Positions 7,631 to 15,600 of a stretch of 16,000 nucleotides of DNA are shown one piece after another. The notes beneath the pieces were generated by a model that saw only the letters and a program-made list of their open reading frames with translations, searched no databases and was not told the origin of the DNA. The stretch lies in the NCBI GenBank assembly GCA_016282815.1, contig JAEELU010000157.1, positions 1-16,000 on the forward strand. Direction: 5' to 3'. The stretch is from Acholeplasmatales bacterium (GTDB lineage: Bacteria > Bacillota_I > Bacilli_A > Acholeplasmatales > Anaeroplasmataceae). Each line of letters starts with the position of its first letter. Positions within the stretch are counted from its first letter, which is position 1. The translations under genes and the position numbers were made by a program.

Positions 7631-8887
7631 CTATTCTCCTTTTGGCTTAGGAATAATTACTGTTACCTTTGTGCCCTTATCTATTTCACTTTCGATAACT
7701 AAATCACCATTAACGAAATGTCTTAATCTTTCTCTTGAGTTCTTAAAGCCTAAATGATTATCTCCTATAACCTTATTAACGTCAAAGCCAACACCATCAT
7801 CCTCTACAATGATAAAATACTTATCATCCTTCTCATATGATGTTACCTTAACAGTACCACCCTCATATTTTTTAGTTATACCATGCTTAACTGCATTCTC
7901 GACTATCATTTGTAGGCTTAATGATGGAATCAAGAAATCAGATACCCCTATGTCAAATACAACATTTATCTTATCCTGGAATCTAAGCTTCTCCAAATTT
8001 ACATATTTAGTAACATGCTCAAGCTCCTTACTAAAAGGTATCATATTTGAGGCAGTTAGGAAATCTAGGTTCTCTCTTAAATATTTAGAGAAATCAACAA
8101 TCGCATTTTGTGCCTCAGTTGGCATACCATCAATATCCTGGATAGCATTTAGGGTATTATAAATAAAATGTGGCTTTATTTGTGATAGGGCAATTTGTAT
8201 TTTTTGTTGAGCAAGCAAATCACTCTCATGTCTATAAACAAACTGGATATGTAGCCAAATATAATAAAATACAGTAGTTGAAACAATCATAATAGTTATA
8301 TAATCAACTCTATGTGTATCAGGATAATATCCAATCATATCAAGAATAATACCAATTACAACCAATGATGTTAATATCATAGGAATTAATAATGTTCTTT
8401 TCTTTTCCTTCCTAAATTCCATCACTACAACATATATATGATATAAAAGTAAAATAATACTTATTACCAAGCATGAATATCTTAATGGTCCACCATAGAA
8501 ATGGTTATCAGGTGTAAATCCAATACACCAGTTTGAATAAAAGGCTGTTGTATAAGCCAAGAAATTCACAACAAGTAATACATTAGCGATGATGTGTTTC
8601 TTCTCTGGACATACAAGGAAAATAAATAATGTAATTATTATTGGTCTAATTATATATCCTAATAATGAAATAAATAATCTTGCGTTAACATTAATAGCAT
8701 ATTCTATTAAATAATATTCACTATAATTCTGAAAAATAAGAACTAATACTAATAATACTGAAGATATATATATTCTTTTTCTTCTCTTATCAACAAATCT
8801 ATCTGTTAGACACATTATAAATACACCAGCAAGTGGAATTACTAATGCTAAGAATATTATTATTCCATTAACGATATCTTTAGTCAC
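7631..8887 (-). CDS. LytS/YehU-type sensor histidine kinase (GTG start)
   Basis: This 418-residue membrane kinase pairs with the response regulator that follows it. About 215 N-terminal residues contain six or seven hydrophobic helices with only short loops, so it probably senses within or near the membrane. The phosphorylation motif is QIKPHFIYNTLN (His240), typical of the His_kinase (LytS) family. It is followed by a Bergerat ATPase: N-box IVENAVKHG (Asn331), G1 box DDGVGFD (363-369) and G2-like GFKNSRERL (380-388). The frame is open to a TTG at 8896, but the only SD (GGGAG) abuts that codon. It stands 9 nt from the GTG at 8887, which is therefore taken as the start. The preceding GNAT gene ends 15 bp upstream, so they share a transcript. 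The signal is unknown. Confidence 0.88.
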   Translation of the reverse strand: MTKDIVNGIIIFLALVIPLAGVFIMCLTDRFVDKRRKRIYISSVLLVLVLIFQNYSEYYLIEYAINVNARLFISLLGYIIRPIIITLFIFLVCPEKKHIIANVLLVVNFLAYTTAFYSNWCIGFTPDNHFYGGPLRYSCLVISIILLLYHIYVVVMEFRKEKKRTLLIPMILTSLVVIGIILDMIGYYPDTHRVDYITIMIVSTTVFYYIWLHIQFVYRHESDLLAQQKIQIALSQIKPHFIYNTLNAIQDIDGMPTEAQNAIVDFSKYLRENLDFLTASNMIPFSKELEHVTKYVNLEKLRFQDKINVVFDIGVSDFLIPSLSLQMIVENAVKHGITKKYEGGTVKVTSYEKDDKYFIIVEDDGVGFDVNKVIGDNHLGFKNSRERLRHFVNGDLVIESEIDKGTKVTVIIPKPKGE

Positions 8888-8902
8888 TATAATCAACTCC
8901 CA

Positions 8903-9421
8903 TTAAAAATATAATTCATATAATGAAAATACAGGTACTCTATCTATATTTCTATCTAAATCTATATCACATACATATTTAAATCCATTCTTTTCGTAAA
9001 AAGCCTTGGCAGGATAATTGGTAGGTACAACATCAAGCCTCATACCATCCATACCCTGTTCCTTAGCCGTATCAATACAGAATTTAAGTATTTTTGTGCC
9101 ATATCCCTTATGCTCTAAATCTGGTCGAACCGCAAATGCATGTATTACCATAAAATCATTAATATCCTTACCCCATTTAGCCTTATGATAGCTACCCTCA
9201 GGATCCTTATTCAGAACAAATGAAGCAATAATACTATCGTTATCATCAAGTGCAATATATTGATATCCCTCCATAGTCATAGCTCTAACACTAATAATTG
9301 ATGGATATATCCTATATTCCCATTTAGGATAATTTATATGATTATCAAGATATATAATTACCTCATCATAAAAATTAGCAACATTTTCTATATCGCTAAT
9401 TTCACATTTTCTAATTTGCAT
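8903..9421 (-). CDS. GNAT-family N-acetyltransferase
   Basis: This 172-residue protein should transfer an acetyl group from acetyl-CoA to an amine; the substrate is unknown. It shows the GNAT core: a strand FMVIHAFAVRPDLEHKGYG (about 90-108) ending in the acetyl-CoA-binding loop with K-G-Y-G-T-K, then helix ILKFCIDTAKEQG. Strand MRLDVVPTNYPAKAFYEKNG (from about 127) includes the N-x-x-A-x-x-F-Y-x-x-x-G-F motif. The length is normal for a single-domain GNAT. A GTG at 9433 would extend it by four codons, but it overlaps the upstream stop and has no SD. The ATG at 9421 has GAGGAA 5 nt upstream and is preferred. It sits 8 bp after a membrane protein gene and is followed by the sensor kinase. Its tie to the two-component system is by position only. 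Confidence 0.85.
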   Translation of the reverse strand: MQIRKCEISDIENVANFYDEVIIYLDNHINYPKWEYRIYPSIISVRAMTMEGYQYIALDDNDSIIASFVLNKDPEGSYHKAKWGKDINDFMVIHAFAVRPDLEHKGYGTKILKFCIDTAKEQGMDGMRLDVVPTNYPAKAFYEKNGFKYVCDIDLDRNIDRVPVFSLYELYF

Positions 9422-9429
9422 ATATTTCC

Positions 9430-10173
9430 TCACACAAACAATTTCTTAAATCCAGTAACTATACCTGTTGCGAATAATAATATTGAAACAGGAATATGAA
9501 TCCATAGTTCCCATGAAGGCATATTAGCATAATTGAAATAATTAATAATACCAACTACGAATGCGATAAATATAAAGAATACACTTAGCCATGAATTCTT
9601 AAGGAATAAGAATAAATTAAATACGAACATTAAAGCTACTATTATATTTAATACTACTATCCAGTTAAATCCATTATATACTCTAGCAGTATAATATGAA
9701 TATAAAAGAATCATCGCTGGATTAAATATAAACCATAATACTCCAATACCAATCTTCTTATCCTTGGTATCATCATTTTCAAGTACACGTAATAATAGCA
9801 TAAATGAATCAACTAATATTTGTAATAGCAATATTATGAATAATAATATATTAAATGCTATACCACCAAATATAACAAGGAATTCATTATTGTTACTAAA
9901 TAAATCAACAAGGTTAATAATTATGGTGGCTACCTTAAGCCCATAATTGATGAGCCTCAAAACAACCCAAAGATCATTATTTGGATTCTTACCTATTATC
10001 AATACAATTATGCAATAAATTAAATACGCTACCTCTACAGATGCGAAAACAATGTAAGTAATAAATAATTTATCATTTACACCATTGTAATGAATTATTT
10101 GATAAATATAATACCCTATAAATAGGGCTTGTAGCAATATTCCGATGAATATTTTTTTTCTACTAGCTTCCAT
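9430..10173 (-). CDS. Multi-spanning membrane protein of unknown function
   Basis: This 247-residue, very hydrophobic protein has about seven or eight predicted helices separated by short polar loops, including an asparagine-rich loop (DLFSNNNEF) and a charged loop ENDDTKDKK near residue 132-140. I see no transporter or enzyme motif and do not recognise a family. It is the first gene of the operon that also holds the GNAT enzyme, the sensor kinase and the SARP-like regulator. It could be a co-sensor, an immunity protein or simply the regulated effector. The ATG is preceded by AGGAGAT (SD 6 nt away). It has a clear extended -10 promoter with an overlapping palindrome, so it is probably repressible. 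The gene ends in TGA. Confidence 0.7.
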   Translation of the reverse strand: MEASRKKIFIGILLQALFIGYYIYQIIHYNGVNDKLFITYIVFASVEVAYLIYCIIVLIIGKNPNNDLWVVLRLINYGLKVATIIINLVDLFSNNNEFLVIFGGIAFNILLFIILLLQILVDSFMLLLRVLENDDTKDKKIGIGVLWFIFNPAMILLYSYYTARVYNGFNWIVVLNIIVALMFVFNLFLFLKNSWLSVFFIFIAFVVGIINYFNYANMPSWELWIHIPVSILLFATGIVTGFKKLFV

Positions 10174-10188
10174 AATATCTCCTGTTTT

Positions 10189-10206
10189 ATTTCACTTTAG
10201 TGAAAT
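10189..10206. promoter_or_regulatory. Perfect 18-bp palindrome (candidate operator) over the transcription start
   Basis: ATTTCACT-TT-AGTGAAAT is a perfect inverted repeat of 8 bp with a 2-bp centre. It touches the downstream edge of the -10 hexamer of the membrane-protein operon and covers the expected transcription start. This is the classic place for a repressor to act. As an RNA it could only form a small hairpin with an impossible 2-nt loop, so a dimeric protein site is the likelier reading. No binding protein for it is encoded in the window with certainty. Confidence 0.5.
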
Positions 10207-10213
10207 TATAGCA
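10205..10213 (-). promoter_or_regulatory. Extended -10 promoter of the membrane protein/two-component operon
   Basis: On the minus strand TGCTATAAT (10213-10205) is a perfect extended -10 element; the -35 region is A-rich without a match to TTGACA. Two copies of CTCAAAA lie upstream, 21 bp apart. The start codon is 32 bp downstream. Confidence 0.65.
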
Positions 10214-10389
10214 TTTTTTGAGTGTTTTTTATAGTATTTTGAGAGGTGTAACTCTCATAAAAGCGCTATCTTTGCTTATGAAAATAAATGTAAACATTTT
10301 CTGAAAATTTTGAGAGCGTTTTTCATATTTACATCTAAAAATACGGGTGTAATATATAGCCGGATATAGAAAGCAGGAGGTGCATTATT
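10211..10389. promoter_or_regulatory. Divergent control region with further inverted repeats
   Basis: The intergenic region between the divergent genes at 10173 and 10390 holds several more symmetrical elements. TGAGAG(10240-10245)/CTCTCA(10252-10257) has a 6-nt gap, and a third TGAGAG is at 10311-10316. AAATGT-AA-ACATTT is perfect at 10286-10299. ATGTAAA (10288-10294) faces TTTACAT (10328-10334), the latter containing a -35 hexamer. No ORF or recognisable structured RNA was found here. The individual repeats are short and in AT-rich DNA some may be chance. Confidence 0.35.
10328..10355 (+). promoter_or_regulatory. Promoter of the 68-residue gene
   Basis: TTTACA (10328-10333, 5 of 6 consensus) and TAATAT (10350-10355) are separated by 16 bp. 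The start codon is 35 bp downstream. A near-perfect ribosome site AGGAGGTG (10375-10382) stands 7 nt before the ATG. Confidence 0.6.
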
Positions 10390-10596
10390 ATGAGTTTTTC
10401 ATATATTATATCTGGTACAATCAATAGCTATCCAATTAAGGCTAAAGCTTTCAAGGATTATGATAGCGCATATAAGTACCTAGAAAAGTTAATTACAAAT
10501 TCAGAATTACAAATCGAGAATGTTATCACTAACGGTAAGAATTCAATTTACGTAGCAAACGATTATTCTCGTTTCACATTAGCAAAAATTGCTTAA
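10390..10596 (+). CDS. 68-residue orphan protein with very strong expression signals
   Basis: This small soluble protein has no signal peptide or membrane helix and is the only clear plus-strand gene in the window. It begins MSFSYIISGTINSYPIKAKA. Its pattern suggests two strands, a helix (about residues 23-38, DYDSAYKYLEKLITNS) and two more strands ending TLAKIA, so a compact beta-beta-alpha-beta-beta fold is likely. It has no cysteines and I recognise no motif. Its own promoter, the near-perfect AGGAGGTG site and a textbook terminator starting 8 bp after the stop all argue that it is a real and possibly highly expressed gene. It separates the NRPS operon (convergent) from the two-component operon (divergent). 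A small regulator or inhibitor is conceivable, but no function can be assigned. Confidence 0.8.
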   Translation: MSFSYIISGTINSYPIKAKAFKDYDSAYKYLEKLITNSELQIENVITNGKNSIYVANDYSRFTLAKIA

Positions 10597-10603
10597 TTAA
10601 ACG

Positions 10604-10639
10604 AAAGGCCCTATTAGGAATTCCTAATAGGGTCTTTTT
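10604..10639 (+). terminator. Bidirectional terminator between convergent genes
   Basis: CCCTATTAGG-AATT-CCTAATAGGG is a perfect palindrome (10609-10632), extended by AAAG/TCTTT pairs including one G-U. It is followed on the plus strand by TCTTTTT. It terminates the 68-residue gene. The stop codon of the STAS gene (10638-10640) overlaps the T-tract, so the minus-strand NRPS operon also runs straight into the hairpin (weaker CCTTTCGTTT tail). Confidence 0.88.
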
Positions 10640-10934
10640 ACTTAATGTTTAAAACATTAATGAAGCCAGTAACAGCAAATACTTCTCTTACTACATCATT
10701 AATATTATGTATTTCTAAAGTTTTACTCATTGAATCTAATGATTTCTTTATTGCAAGTATTACTCTTAAGCCTGCAGATGAAATATATTCAAGCTCCTTA
10801 AAATCTAATACTACTACATGCTCATTTATTGTTTGTTCCTTAAAGCTCTTATCAAGCTCTACAGATGTTTGAGTATCTAGTCTTCCCTTTAGCTCAAATA
10901 TTAATTCAATTTCATGCTTCACTACTATTTCCAT
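10638..10934 (-). CDS. STAS-domain protein (anti-anti-sigma factor type, SpoIIAA/RsbV-like)
   Basis: This 98-residue single STAS domain is the usual length for RsbV/SpoIIAA-type proteins, which a cognate kinase inactivates by phosphorylating one serine. The motif VVLDFKELEYISSAGLRVIL (41-60) aligns with the 'D-x-(S)-S-x-G-L' phosphorylation loop; Ser53 aligns with the phospho-serine and Ser52 takes the place of the usual Asp. The ATG at 10934 lies inside the end of the MATE-kinase gene (23-bp overlap, different frame), with AAGG about 8 nt upstream. A GTG at 10943 is possible in frame but has no room for an SD. The overlap implies translational coupling, so the MATE-tethered kinase domain is the obvious partner. 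No sigma factor or PP2C phosphatase is visible in the window. Confidence 0.9.
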   Translation of the reverse strand: MEIVVKHEIELIFELKGRLDTQTSVELDKSFKEQTINEHVVVLDFKELEYISSAGLRVILAIKKSLDSMSKTLEIHNINDVVREVFAVTGFINVLNIK

Positions 10935-12699
10935 TATTAACACCTTCCATACTCATTTCAATAACAGTATTATTTAAATTTAATACTCTCATATAGGATA
11001 CCTTGTTAGTTAGCTTATTAATCATATTAATACCACTAGTATTATATTCTATTTCCTCATCAGCCTCATACTTAGTTGGATCAAATGGTAATCCATCATC
11101 TCTAATTCTAAGTATCATATTATCATCAATTATCTTTAGATTAACATCGATATAATTTTGTTTATTCTTTTTATTATATCCATAGGTGATAATATTAGAA
11201 ACAAATTCTTCTGATGCTAGTCCAATGATTTGGGCACTTCTATTTGATGCGTTATGGTTAAGTGCAAAATCAGTAATCTCCTTTGAAATTAATGAAGCAT
11301 TATCAAGGTTATTATCTATTGATATATCATATGATTCATATTCAATTTTTTCAAACAAAAATATTCCACTACCCTTATTTTTAATTTTACCATATAAAAT
11401 AACAAATACATAGGTAATTATTACAGTTAGGGTTTGAGTAATTGCTTGAGCTATTACATAGCCTAATAATCCATTAGTATTAACTAATATAACATTTAAA
11501 GGAATTACTAAAATGGCTTCCTTAAGGAATACCGTAACATATGAAGGAATATTCTTTTCTACTGCTGGATAATAGCTTGTTGAAAATTTATTTATTTCAT
11601 ATGGAATAAACGAAATTAAATATATTCTTATCATTAAAGTAGTTCTTCCCATCTCCGTAGGATCTTCAGTTGTAAATCCAAACATTGCTGAGTATACATT
11701 AGGAATTGCTAATATTAATAAAACTAAAACAGCAGTTACTATCAAATTTAATATGTAAATTTTTCTCACCACTGATTTAAGTGAGAACATATCCTTCTCA
11801 CCATATAATATTCCACAAATAGTAGGTATTAATCCAATTATTCCACCCGAGAATAAATCGAAAACAAATATCATATTCGCTACAAGTCCAAATATAACAA
11901 TATCAAGCTGATCAGTTATTACATTACTAATTACGATATTGATAATACACATTTGTATAGCCATTAATATATAACTAATAGCTGTGGCTGAGGATGCCTT
12001 TAGAGCATCCTTTAAATCACCAAATGTTCCTTTTATTTTGAATGTGAATTTAAGCAATCTCTTGTCGGAACGAATATATATTATTAATAATAAAAATCCT
12101 ACTAAATAACCAAAGCCAGTCGAAAGTGCAGCCCCATACATACCCATATTAAATACTAAAATAAATAAGAACATTGAGCCAATCTTAACTGACATCGAGA
12201 ATATATTAAAGAATGATGATAATCTAGGATTATTATCAACCATCATGAATGATGCAAGAAGCATTGCAACAGTTACGATTGGGTCAGTTACCAAATATAT
12301 AAATATATATTCATATGAATAATCAACAAGTGAGCTTGCGAATAAATTAGCAAGTGGCATTGATATTAGTGGTGCAAGTGCTGCAAATATAGCAGCGATT
12401 AATACACCATATATAAAGCATGCTGAAAATACCTTATTAGCTTTAGCTATATCACGCTTACCAAGTAATATTCCTACTACTATAGCACCACCAACACTTA
12501 ATGCAAGTCCTGGTGTTTGAACGATAAACAATATTGGTAATACTAATGATGTAGCACTCAAGGCATCATTACCTAATAAATTACCTACTATTATTCCATC
12601 TAATAATGACGCTATTTGCATAGCAAATATAGTTAATATAGATGGAATTAAATACTGATAAAACTTCTTATTTATTAGCTTTGCATTTCTCTCAAACAT
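10912..12699 (-). CDS. MATE-family exporter fused to a C-terminal RsbW-like ATPase/kinase domain
   Basis: This 595-residue protein starts with a MATE-type transporter (about 1-440, some 12 helices), containing Q-I-A-S-L-L-D-G-I-I-V-G-N (28-40), GKRDIAKANKV after helix 2, and PRLSSFFN. After a short basic linker (KIKNKGSG) comes a soluble Bergerat-fold domain (about 455-590) of the anti-sigma-kinase type. It has N-box SEEFVSNIITYGY with Glu498 and Asn502, G1 box DDGLPFD (534-540) and G2-like TSGINMINKL (554-563). Plain MATE proteins are about 450 residues, so the extra domain is a real fusion, read through without frameshift. The start overlaps the NRPS stop as TAATG, with AAAGGA about 10 nt upstream. 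It should export the NRPS product or a related compound, and the tail probably phosphorylates the overlapping STAS protein; both are inference. Confidence 0.87.
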   Translation of the reverse strand: MFERNAKLINKKFYQYLIPSILTIFAMQIASLLDGIIVGNLLGNDALSATSLVLPILFIVQTPGLALSVGGAIVVGILLGKRDIAKANKVFSACFIYGVLIAAIFAALAPLISMPLANLFASSLVDYSYEYIFIYLVTDPIVTVAMLLASFMMVDNNPRLSSFFNIFSMSVKIGSMFLFILVFNMGMYGAALSTGFGYLVGFLLLIIYIRSDKRLLKFTFKIKGTFGDLKDALKASSATAISYILMAIQMCIINIVISNVITDQLDIVIFGLVANMIFVFDLFSGGIIGLIPTICGILYGEKDMFSLKSVVRKIYILNLIVTAVLVLLILAIPNVYSAMFGFTTEDPTEMGRTTLMIRIYLISFIPYEINKFSTSYYPAVEKNIPSYVTVFLKEAILVIPLNVILVNTNGLLGYVIAQAITQTLTVIITYVFVILYGKIKNKGSGIFLFEKIEYESYDISIDNNLDNASLISKEITDFALNHNASNRSAQIIGLASEEFVSNIITYGYNKKNKQNYIDVNLKIIDDNMILRIRDDGLPFDPTKYEADEEIEYNTSGINMINKLTNKVSYMRVLNLNNTVIEMSMEGVNNGNSSEA

Positions 12700-15600
12700 T
12701 AGATATCAGTCCTTTCGAAGAATCCTAATGTCATAAGAGATTCAATAGCTTTTCTTAAATAATCTGAATCTGTAATAGGCCATTTATATCCGAGATGATA
12801 TAGAGCCTTATTAGTGAATTCATTATCACTTAATATGAATGAATGTGTATGATTATCACTTGATGAATAAGATATTAGTGAAGATATTAGCATATTCTTC
12901 TTTTCATCCTGCATCATTTCCTTCATTGAATTAATGAATTCCTCATCAGGAACAACCTTAATATCAAAGCCAAGCTCATTCATCATATAGATAATATCAC
13001 CCATCTGAACCATATGTGAATTAGCACTATGGAATACAGTGAATTTTGAATTTGTTTTTGCGAGTAATAATATTGTTTTACTTACCTCATCAATAGGTGA
13101 GAAATCAACCTCAGCGTCCATTGAATTTACTGGGAATTTACCTAATGTTGCATAACCCTTTAAATCCCTCATAAATCCATTTGTAATAGAATTAGCTTGG
13201 AATTCACCATCACTATTTCTACCCATTAGGTTACCAACTCTTACTATCTTAGCACCAAGACCATCAGCTACTGCCTCAAGTATTGCCTTTTCAGCATTAA
13301 ATTTAGAATGAACGTATTTATTAGAAATATCCTGACCGAATGATAGCATGTTTTCCTTCATTCTAAAGTATTGATCAAAGCGGTTATCGATATTTTCACC
13401 GGCTACGGATAATGTTGATATTTGAATTAATCTAGCATTTGTCTTTCTAGCTACCTCAATTAGGTTCTTAACTCCACCAACATTGATTCTTTCAATAATA
13501 TCATCCTGGGCAAAATGCTTAACAACAGCTGCACAATTGATGATAGTATCGAATTTTTCATCCTTTAATAAATCATATAAATTCTCATTAGTTATATCCG
13601 CGTTAATAACCTTAACATATTTATCAAGCTCCTCATCAAGTGGAGAATCAAAATAATACGCAAGTAAGCCTGTTAATCGTAATCTAGGTTCAATTTTACC
13701 GCCTCTAACAAGAGTGATGACATTTATTTTTTGATTTAATAATTCCTTCAATACATGGATACCTAAGAATCCTGTTGAGCCTGTTAATAATACTCTACCA
13801 AGTTCTCTTTCAGCTTTAATATCATTTACATTCTTTATTATATTATCCTTTAATGAAACAAGGTCATTGAATTCTTCTTCCTCATTATCATTTGTAGATG
13901 TCTCAATACCATTTAAAGAATTAATGTATTTTTCAAGCTCTAATACTGTAGAATAATCAAATATATCCTTATAAGCAATTGGTAAATTTTCACCTAAAGC
14001 AAGCATCGCAACCTTACTAGCTGAAAGTGATGTTCCACCTAAATCGAAGAAATCATCATCAATTCCTACATTATCATTATTAAGTGCCTTCTTAAATATT
14101 CCAAGAAGCTTCTTTTCAAGCTCATTTCTAGCACCCTTAACATCCCTAGTTTCCTTCTTTACCTCAATTTCAGGTAAGGCCTTTTTATCAATCTTACCAT
14201 TTGGAGTAAGAGGAATTTTATCTAGCTGCATCATAGCCTTAGGAACCATGTATGGTGTTAATGATTTAGACATATGAAGTGTTAAATCATCCTTATCAAT
14301 TGTTTGATTTGCAGTGAAATAAGCAGCTAGATAGTCACCATCGACATTATTTGTTTTAACCATAATAATACTACGAGTAATATTTGGATAAGAATTTAAT
14401 ACCTTTTCTATTTCATCAAGCTCAACTCTTAGACCTCTTAGCTTAACCTGATTATCAAGTCTACCAAAGAATTCAATATTACCCTCACTATTATATCTAG
14501 CTAAATCGCCGCTTCGATATGCTCTTCTTCCGTTTATCTCAATGAAATTAGATGCAGTTTTTTCAGGAAGCTTATAATATCCTAATCCTACCTGATCACC
14601 TGCGATAGTTAAATCACCTATAGCGTTAATTGGTAATATATGACCATTCTTATCAAGTAAATATAATTCAGTATTCGCAAATGGCTTGCCTATTGTTACA
14701 TACTTATCAGTTACCTTATGATATGTACAAGTTATTGTAGTCTCTGTTGGACCATAGCCGTTATAAATAGCTGCTGTAACACCTAAATCTCTTAATTTTT
14801 GACATAATTCTGTTGGGACAGCCTCAGCACCCATATCTAGTACCTGGAAGCCTCTTAATGCCTCAACAAATTCTTTAATATCAATAAAATTAGAAACGAA
14901 TGAAGGCGTCATAAACATTATATTAACATGATTCTTAATTAATGTCTTAGCTAGCATTAAAGGATTTTCTATTTCCTCCTCAGATGCGATTACTGCCGTA
15001 TATCCATGAGTTAAAGGAACACATTCCTCCTGTAATGATGCATCAAAAGAGAATGATGAGAATGAGCATCCAACTACATCGCCCTTAATACCTCTATATA
15101 ATGATGTACCTATATTCTTTCCATCAAGAACATAATTTATTAGATTATGATGAGAAATCATAACACCCTTAGGCTTACCTGTTGAGCCTGATGTATAAAT
15201 CATATATGCAAGTGATGTTTGTGGAATATCTAAATCAAGATTCTTTATCTTTTTAGATTTTAATATTTCTTCAATTGAAATAGCCTTTATATTTGCATTT
15301 TCAATTAGCTTTTTCTTTTCATTTATTATTGTTTCAGTAGATATTAAAATCTTAGCCTCTGAATTTGAAATAATATATTCAATTCTGTCATCAGGATATT
15401 TTGGATCAATAGGAACAAAGGCTCCTCCTGATTTAATAATACCCTGTCTTACAACATAAGCCTCTGCGATTCTAGGCATCAACATTACAACCTTAGTTTC
15501 AAGCTTAACTCCTAAATCATGTAAAGTATTTGAAACCTTATTACATGCTTCATTAAACTCTTTATAAGTATATTTTCTATTGCAACCAATTACTGCATCC

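Noticed and set aside
8888..8896. TTG start for the sensor kinase
   Set aside because: The GGGAG site directly abuts the TTG, leaving no spacer; the GTG at 8887 is 9 nt downstream of it.
10308..10326. Possible CcpA catabolite (cre) site around TGAGAGCGTTTTTCA
   Set aside because: The spacing is one base too long and the conserved CA positions and one A do not match the cre consensus.
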